From JAWOJF01 sp046481785 (GTDB taxonomy: Bacteria; Bacteroidota; Ignavibacteria; Ignavibacteriales; Ignavibacteriaceae), in contig JAWOJF010000175.1 in NCBI GenBank assembly GCA_046481785.1, forward strand, positions 1 through 10,517: a stretch of 10,517 nucleotides of DNA, in the 5' to 3' direction. The notes below the pieces were generated by a model. The model ran no database searches, was not told the DNA's origin, and saw nothing but the letters and a program-made list of their open reading frames with translations. Position numbers and translations under genes: made by a program. Below are positions 1-8,247 of this stretch, in pieces. Every line of letters begins with the position of its first letter. Position 1 is the first letter of the stretch.

Positions 1-764
1 AAAGGATCCTGTGCTGCACGTACAGGGAGGTAAGAGTAAATTAAGATTAAAACCGGGAAAAATACCAACAGCATCAACCCTATTTTATTAAAAGCTTTTT
101 TATTAAATCCATGTTTAAGAAAAAATAAATATGCCGTTCCCGGAAGTATAAGCAGCATTGTCATATGGTTTGTAAATCCTAAAGCAAGTACAACAGAAAA
201 TACAAGCCATTGTTTAAGATCATTATCTTTTTTCAGGTATGCTTTTAATAGTAAAAAAACTGTGAAAGTTATCAGAAAAATATGAAGCGAGTATACTTCA
301 ACTGAAGTACTTTGAAACCAGAACGTTTTACTAAATGCCAGTATTAATGCTCCCGCAATAATTGCCGTAACTTTTTTCATTTCCGGAAGCTCTGCCGTAA
401 TTGAAGGTTCTTCTCTTTTCCTTTTATCTTTTTTTGAAATGACTTTTTTGTGTTTGAACTGATTGACATTTTCAAGCAGTAATTTTGCAGTAACAACAAA
501 CACAAAAACACCTGACGTACACCAAAGTGCCGCAAGAATATTTAATTTATAAATCATTGAAAAGGGGAGGGGGATGAGCGAAAACAAATACCCTGTTAAT
601 GTAAATAGCGGGTATCCCGTTGGATGAGCAATACCAGGCATTGCCTGTACCGCTGCCAGTTCACCGGAATCAATTTGTATAACTGATGGGGCAAGAGTAA
701 TCAGATAAATTATAAATACTGCAGCGGAAATAACAATCAGATAATATTTTTTTAATATTTCCAA
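1..764 (-). CDS. DUF2723 (GT117-like) polytopic membrane protein, 3' end outside the window
   Basis: The frame is open from a TTG at 764 to the window edge, giving 254 visible codons. The N-terminus has the hallmarks of the DUF2723 family, classed with GT117/TMEM260-type glycosyltransferases. A first membrane helix (about residues 8-24) is followed by the acidic motif LAPSVIQIDSGEL (24-36, Asp32 and Glu35) and the GIAHPTGYPLF motif (44-54). Later come FWFQSTSVEVYSLH (148-161), GFTNHMTMLLILPG (196-209) and SYLPVRAAQDP (244-254), separated by hydrophobic helices. In GT-C-type enzymes the acidic loop after helix 1 is catalytic, so transfer of a lipid-linked sugar to an exported acceptor is the family-based inference; the substrate is unknown. 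A very basic loop (about 104-131) is probably cytoplasmic. The TTG lies three bases past the glnE stop, with GGCAGG just upstream inside glnE as ribosome binding site. This suggests translational coupling. Family identity is strong; function is not. Confidence 0.85.
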   Translation of the reverse strand, partial: MEILKKYYLIVISAAVFIIYLITLAPSVIQIDSGELAAVQAMPGIAHPTGYPLFTLTGYLFSLIPLPFSMIYKLNILAALWCTSGVFVFVVTAKLLLENVNQFKHKKVISKKDKRKREEPSITAELPEMKKVTAIIAGALILAFSKTFWFQSTSVEVYSLHIFLITFTVFLLLKAYLKKDNDLKQWLVFSVVLALGFTNHMTMLLILPGTAYLFFLKHGFNKKAFNKIGLMLLVFFPVLILIYSYLPVRAAQDP

Positions 765-767
765 AAT

Positions 768-3608
768 CTACCTGCCCAGGTATTTTTCAAAAAATGACTG
801 GTTAGACCTCATCGTTTTGAGTATCTCATTCTGTAATATACCGGGAGAACTTAATCTTAAATACATAGAGAGTGTCTTTAATTTTTTTTCATCTGCAGGC
901 AGAATAGTAGTTAAAGTATTAAACATACTTTGGTTAAGAAGCTCAAGGTTTTTCAGGAATACAAAATTTGTGCTTAATACTTCAAGCCCGGAATAAGAGG
1001 CATTATGTGTAATTATTTTGGATATTATCTGTGTAGTATTTTCTCCCGAACATAACAAAAACATTTCAGGCTCTGATAGAACCAGGTATTGAAGAATAAA
1101 ATCGATATCTGTAATACCACCCCGGCCCTTCTTCAGATTAATTGTTTTTGCAATAGATGAGCTTTGAGGATAGGTTTTTTTTCTCATATCGAAGATATCT
1201 TTTTTTATCCGGGTTTTATCTTCAATCCTTATCCTTTTATCGATAACATCAAGAAATTTATTATATAATTTTTTATCACCGCATACAAAACTCATTTTAC
1301 AAAAAGCCTGAAGCTCCCATATCCGGGCGCGGTTATAAAGATACTGCTCATAATTTTTCATATCCCATGCAAGCCAACTGCTTTTACCTTCGGGGCGCAG
1401 ACGGCAGTCAATTTCAAAAGGTTTGAAATCCTCTTTTAATTTCAAAAACAATGACTGGAAATATTTCTGAATATTTATGGATGCAGATAGTTTATCTGCA
1501 ACAAATATAATATCAACATCCGACCCAAAAGAAAGATCTCCGCTGCCAAAGCTGCCTAAAGCAGCAATAAATACCTCAGATTTTATTTTTTTATATAAAT
1601 TAATTGAGTCTGTATGCTGTGTGATTCTCTCTTTAAAATAGATAGTTAAACTTTTTGAAACTTCTGCTGCTGTAACCAGCTTTAAGGTAAACTGAACAAG
1701 CAGCATAAATGTTACCTTTTTTGTGGAGTACCTGCCAATATTCTTATCGGTAAGTTTTTCGAATACCTTCCTGGTTAAAAAATTTTCCCTTAGTTCCTCA
1801 TCTTCTGCAAAAATATCAACCGCCCTTTGTGAAAATTCACAAACCATCAAGAAGGATTCAAAAAATTTGATATTCGAAAATTCCTTATACCAGATGGAAG
1901 GAAAACTTTCGGCACGTATAACACGGGCAAAATTCTGAAGTATAATATCGGGGTTTGAACTTTTCCTGAGATATTTCAGCAATGTATTCTCTATTAAAAG
2001 AAAAGACTCGGTAGTATCTTTATCAAACTGACGCTGGCCAAGGATGCCCTTTCCTTCACGAAGATAAAGCAGGTCTTTCTCTGCCCTGGATTTATTGTCA
2101 AAGGCAACTGCCGGTTTTTCTTTTATACTATTTTCTGGTTTTTCACCCATAATTGACGAATAAATGTCTGAAACAGAATTCCTTAATTCCTTAAGCTTTG
2201 CATTAAATTCAGAAGTTTTTTTAAAGCCAAGATAAGAGATTAATCTTTCAAGTGTTTCACCTTTTTCAGGTATAGTATGGGTCTGTTTGTCATTCATTAA
2301 TTGGAGGAAATGTTCAATCTTTCTAAAAAATATATATGCTGTTTGCAGACGGTCAGACTCCCCGCCGGTTAATAATTTTGCTTCTTCTAATTTTTCTATC
2401 GCCTGCAGTGTATTGGGAGTTCTTATTGATTTATATTTACCTCCGTAAATAAGCTGCAAAGCCTGCACTGAAAATTCAATATCCCTGATTCCTCCCGCAG
2501 ATAACTTTATGTTCCCATCACCGTCTAACTTTTTTTCAATACTTAACTTTAATCTTTTAATTTGCTCAGTAGGAGAGATTAGAAAGGATGAAGGGTATAT
2601 GAAGGGGGACAGGTAATTAATAAATCTATCATAAAGAGTGTTATCTCCTGAGATAAAAGAGGATTTTATCAGCATCTGTTTCTCCCAGTCCTCACCCCGG
2701 CTTTCATAGTAGTTTAAATAATATTCAATTGTACGTGCAAGTGACGAATTTCTTCCATCGGGGCGCAGCCGGAAATCAACTCTGTATATATATCCGCCGC
2801 CTGTTATTGAAGCAGCACTTTCAATAAACAGGTATATTGCCTCAATTAAAATCTCCTGGTATGTTTTATTTATTTTAATTTTATCTTTACCATTAAAAGA
2901 ATACAGGGGCGCTTCATCTTCATCATAAAATATCATCAGGTCAATATCGGAGCTGAAGTTTAATTCATTTCCGCCAAGCTTTCCCAGTGCAAGCAGTACG
3001 TACTTCCTGTCAGGATTAGCTATGCTATATTTTTTTATTACTTCTTCATAGCAGATTGTAAAAAGTTCAGAAGTCAGCACTCTTGCAAGTATGGAGAGTT
3101 CATTTGTTATCTCCACAAGGGGTGTCTTAACAAAAATATCTTTTGAACCTATCCTGAGTGTCTCTTTCCTTTTAACAGCTCGAAGCATATTTAATTTTGC
3201 ACTGAAAGATTTATAAGCTGAAATCAGCTTTTTCACTGATTCAGTAAGTTCCTGTTCATTAAGTTTTTCTTTAAGTCGGGAAGGATTAACGATCCAGTAA
3301 AAATATTCAGGATTACGTACAAGTATATCGGCTAAATAATTACTTGATGCAGATAATGAAACAAGCAGTTCAACATAATGGGGATAGATAATACAATCAT
3401 TGAAGAATGATATCTTATCATGCATACCGAGGATTATCCTCAACATGTTGGATTCGACAATCCGTGAAACATATCTTCCGGAAATTTCATTTTCAAATAA
3501 AGAAATTAATTTCTCAAATGATTCCGGAGAAATATAACCTGCCGAAACCTCAGCCAGTTCCTTAATAAATTCTTCAGAAAGCTTTCTTTTTTTATCTGCT
3601 GCACTCAA
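768..3608 (-). CDS. glnE: Bifunctional glutamine synthetase adenylyltransferase/deadenylylase
   Basis: GlnE adds and removes AMP on glutamine synthetase, lowering or restoring its activity with nitrogen supply under P-II control. The 946-residue protein has two nucleotidyltransferase halves. The N-terminal (deadenylylase) half carries LGKLGGNELNFSSDIDL (208-224, Asp221 and Asp223), the FRLRPDGRNSSLA motif (279-291) and GGIRDIEFSVQALQL (372-386). The C-terminal (adenylyltransferase) half carries ALGSFGSGDLSFGSDVDII (683-701, Asp697 and Asp699), CRLRPEGKSSWLA (735-747) and GRGGITDIDFILQYLVL (828-844). Length matches the family. The usual KLGG of the second half is replaced by SFGS, while both metal-binding aspartates remain. 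The start is TTG: an in-frame TAA lies eight codons upstream and the first ATG codon is at residue 55, inside the conserved region. AAAAAGG lies about 14 bases before the TTG, a loose fit, so the exact start is uncertain. The DUF2723 gene follows after three bases. Confidence 0.95.
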   Translation of the reverse strand: MSAADKKRKLSEEFIKELAEVSAGYISPESFEKLISLFENEISGRYVSRIVESNMLRIILGMHDKISFFNDCIIYPHYVELLVSLSASSNYLADILVRNPEYFYWIVNPSRLKEKLNEQELTESVKKLISAYKSFSAKLNMLRAVKRKETLRIGSKDIFVKTPLVEITNELSILARVLTSELFTICYEEVIKKYSIANPDRKYVLLALGKLGGNELNFSSDIDLMIFYDEDEAPLYSFNGKDKIKINKTYQEILIEAIYLFIESAASITGGGYIYRVDFRLRPDGRNSSLARTIEYYLNYYESRGEDWEKQMLIKSSFISGDNTLYDRFINYLSPFIYPSSFLISPTEQIKRLKLSIEKKLDGDGNIKLSAGGIRDIEFSVQALQLIYGGKYKSIRTPNTLQAIEKLEEAKLLTGGESDRLQTAYIFFRKIEHFLQLMNDKQTHTIPEKGETLERLISYLGFKKTSEFNAKLKELRNSVSDIYSSIMGEKPENSIKEKPAVAFDNKSRAEKDLLYLREGKGILGQRQFDKDTTESFLLIENTLLKYLRKSSNPDIILQNFARVIRAESFPSIWYKEFSNIKFFESFLMVCEFSQRAVDIFAEDEELRENFLTRKVFEKLTDKNIGRYSTKKVTFMLLVQFTLKLVTAAEVSKSLTIYFKERITQHTDSINLYKKIKSEVFIAALGSFGSGDLSFGSDVDIIFVADKLSASINIQKYFQSLFLKLKEDFKPFEIDCRLRPEGKSSWLAWDMKNYEQYLYNRARIWELQAFCKMSFVCGDKKLYNKFLDVIDKRIRIEDKTRIKKDIFDMRKKTYPQSSSIAKTINLKKGRGGITDIDFILQYLVLSEPEMFLLCSGENTTQIISKIITHNASYSGLEVLSTNFVFLKNLELLNQSMFNTLTTILPADEKKLKTLSMYLRLSSPGILQNEILKTMRSNQSFFEKYLGR

Positions 3609-3949
3609 ATCGGGGATTAAGCCTTTTTAATATTATAAATACTTTTTAGGACAAATTAAAATAAAACAATATCTGGTAAAAATTCATTATGCCTTCCAAA
3701 TGTATTGAAAATATTAAAATTTAGCCCCAAAAACCGCCAATTAATGCCTTGAAAAAACCAATTTCCTCCCGATTTCGAAAAAAACAAAGGAAAGTTTAAT
3801 CCTTATACTTTTCACTAAAAGAAAACCACTTACTGCCGATAATGAGATAGCAAAGCATAATCTGCTGGTGTTATGACGGTAGATTAAGGGGTGTTACGGC
3901 AAGGGGCTTAAAACTAAAACTATTGAGTGACTTAAAAATATTTACTGTT
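3609..3949. other. Divergent intergenic region between glnE and the small exported-protein gene
   Basis: About 340 bases separate the two divergent starts. The half next to glnE is AT-rich and should hold the glnE promoter. The other half (about 3840-3915) is more G-rich and contains an imperfect direct repeat beginning GGTGTTA, at 3867-3879 and 3890-3900. I found no tRNA, no convincing terminator and no substantial coding frame here. An in-frame TTG at 3923 could extend the downstream gene by nine codons, but the ATG at 3950 fits its signal peptide better. Confidence 0.6.
3632..3660 (-). promoter_or_regulatory. Candidate glnE promoter
   Basis: On the minus strand a perfect TATAAT (plus positions 3637-3632) lies 17 bases after TTTAAT (3660-3655), a poor -35 match. 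Transcription would start near 3625, about 17 bases before the TTG of glnE. AT-rich sequence produces such boxes by chance, so this is only a candidate. Confidence 0.3.
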
Positions 3950-4405
3950 ATGAAAACACTATTAATAATACTGTTTCCTTTTTTACTGGTAGCCCAGGAT
4001 TCAACTTCAAGCAAATTTTACTATATGGCTTCCTCCATTTTGTACGGTATAACAGCCGGAATTGGGGAAGGTTATAGGGTTGAATACGAGCAGGGGGGAC
4101 ATATAAGCGCCAGCAAACAAGAATTAAACGCCAAATGGCACAATTGGAAACTTGCCAGCGCTCCCTTTATTGTAGGTACCGGTTACACTGTGGCTTTAAA
4201 CTCAGGGCTTGATATACCCAGAGCATTTAGAGGCCTTTTTACTTCGGCAGTATTGGCATGGATCAGTCATGATATTGCTTATAATGCCACAAGAAAATTA
4301 GATATTTTCAGGAGAGCTGACTCACCCGCAATTACCGAGATGAATTTTTCGATTAAGCTTGTGGTTTTGGGTGGGGTGTTACTGCTGGAATATCTCCTGG
4401 ACTGA
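3950..4405 (+). CDS. Small exported or membrane protein of unknown function
   Basis: From the ATG at 3950 the product has 151 residues. I do not recognise the family. It starts with a typical Sec signal sequence: Lys2, a hydrophobic core (LLIILFPFLLVA), then QDSTSS. Cleavage before Gln15 would fit a pattern common in Bacteroidetes, where a new N-terminal Gln can cyclise; cleavage after Gln15 is also possible. The mature part has hydrophobic stretches around residues 24-38, 72-87 and 96-108, and a strong C-terminal helix (IKLVVLGGVLLLEYLL) that ends at the last residue. An aromatic, polar central part includes EGYRVEY, AKWHNW and WISHDIAYNATRK. An inner-membrane protein with three or four segments, or a small envelope protein, is likely. 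There is no lipobox Cys. A TTG at 3923 would add nine residues before the signal and is less likely. No good Shine-Dalgarno site precedes either start. It is isolated, with no partner on either side. Confidence 0.75.
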   Translation: MKTLLIILFPFLLVAQDSTSSKFYYMASSILYGITAGIGEGYRVEYEQGGHISASKQELNAKWHNWKLASAPFIVGTGYTVALNSGLDIPRAFRGLFTSAVLAWISHDIAYNATRKLDIFRRADSPAITEMNFSIKLVVLGGVLLLEYLLD

Positions 4406-4427
4406 CCGGGACTTCTCCTGGTTAGTC
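4400..4427 (+). other. Stem-loop overlapping the stop codon of the 151-residue gene
   Basis: GACTGACCGGG (4400-4410) can pair with CCTGGTTAGTC (4417-4427) as 11 pairs, two of them G-U, around the six-base loop ACTTCT. The TGA stop lies inside the left arm. No T-run follows, so it is not a standard intrinsic terminator. It could protect the 3' end or help termination weakly. Confidence 0.4.
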
Positions 4428-4646
4428 AGATGTAATGACAATGCTAGATTATTAACCGGGTAAACTTCGGATAGCTAGGCTGATTCTTTAATTTAGCAGT
4501 TGAATCATCAGACTCTGGTTTATCGCCGTTTCCAACCCTTTTTTATTATCTTTTTTACTCTTTTATTACAAATAAAACCGCTGTAATCCCCGTCTTACAA
4601 TGAAACTCAATCAATACTAAAATTGTTTAAGCAGTATATCTGGTTT

Positions 4647-4710
4647 TCAGGATTAAATATTGTCTTAATTCTGCAAAATCCGTATAACCATCTCTTTTAG
4701 ATAATCCTGA
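4647..4710. repeat. Inverted repeat upstream of secA
   Basis: TCAGGATTA at 4647-4655 is the exact reverse complement of TAATCCTGA at 4702-4710, with 46 bases between. The span suits two operator half-sites or the base of a long RNA stem better than a simple hairpin. The candidate promoter begins 16 bases after the right arm. A 9-base match in AT-rich DNA can occur by chance. Confidence 0.35.
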
Positions 4711-4725
4711 GAATGCAGGTCATTA

Positions 4726-4756
4726 TTGCATTTCAGGGTGTCTATATGTAATTTTA
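4726..4756 (+). promoter_or_regulatory. Candidate secA promoter of Bacteroidetes type
   Basis: TTG at 4726-4728 lies 20 bases before TAATTTTA (4749-4756), which matches seven of eight positions of the TAnnTTTG -7 element known from Bacteroidetes. Read as a sigma-70 site, TTGCAT (4726-4731) and TAATTT (4749-4754) are 17 bases apart. Transcription from here would give a leader of roughly 25 bases containing the GGAG at 4775. Whether this organism uses that promoter type is not known. Confidence 0.3.
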
Positions 4757-4789
4757 AACTCAATATATACCTACGGAGAAACAATTTAA

Positions 4790-8202
<3,413 letters not shown>

Positions 8203-8247
8203 AATATTTTACCTTTCGCTTTATTTGAATCTTTTATAGCTTCTCTT

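Larger units (their letters stand above)
4406..4789. other. Non-coding region upstream of secA
   Basis: This stretch of 384 bases has no convincing gene. It holds, in order, the right arm of the stem-loop, a pyrimidine-rich tract (about 4536-4570) with several T-runs but no strong stem before it, a 9-base inverted repeat (4647-4655 with 4702-4710), a candidate promoter near 4726-4756, and the secA ribosome binding site GGAG at 4775-4778. Its length suggests that secA has its own promoter and leader rather than reading through from the small gene. Confidence 0.6.

Noticed and set aside
1723..1938. Plus-strand 71-codon frame inside glnE
   Set aside because: Antisense to well-conserved GlnE sequence; no supporting features.
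3841..3915. G-rich patch considered as an integron attC site or an insertion-sequence remnant
   Set aside because: No RYYYAAC/GTTRRRY core pair, no terminal inverted repeats and no transposase or integrase fragment nearby.
3923..3949. TTG at 3923 as the start of the small exported protein
   Set aside because: It would put nine residues before a textbook signal peptide that begins at the ATG at 3950, and it has no better ribosome binding site.
4517..4548. Possible intrinsic terminator: GGTT...AACC followed by a T-run
   Set aside because: Only four pairs around a long loop; too weak to call.
4713..4751. 12-codon reading frame (MQVIIAFQGVYM) before secA as a leader peptide
   Set aside because: There is no proper ribosome binding site, no arrest-like or amino-acid-rich pattern, and it would not be transcribed if the candidate promoter at 4726-4756 is used.
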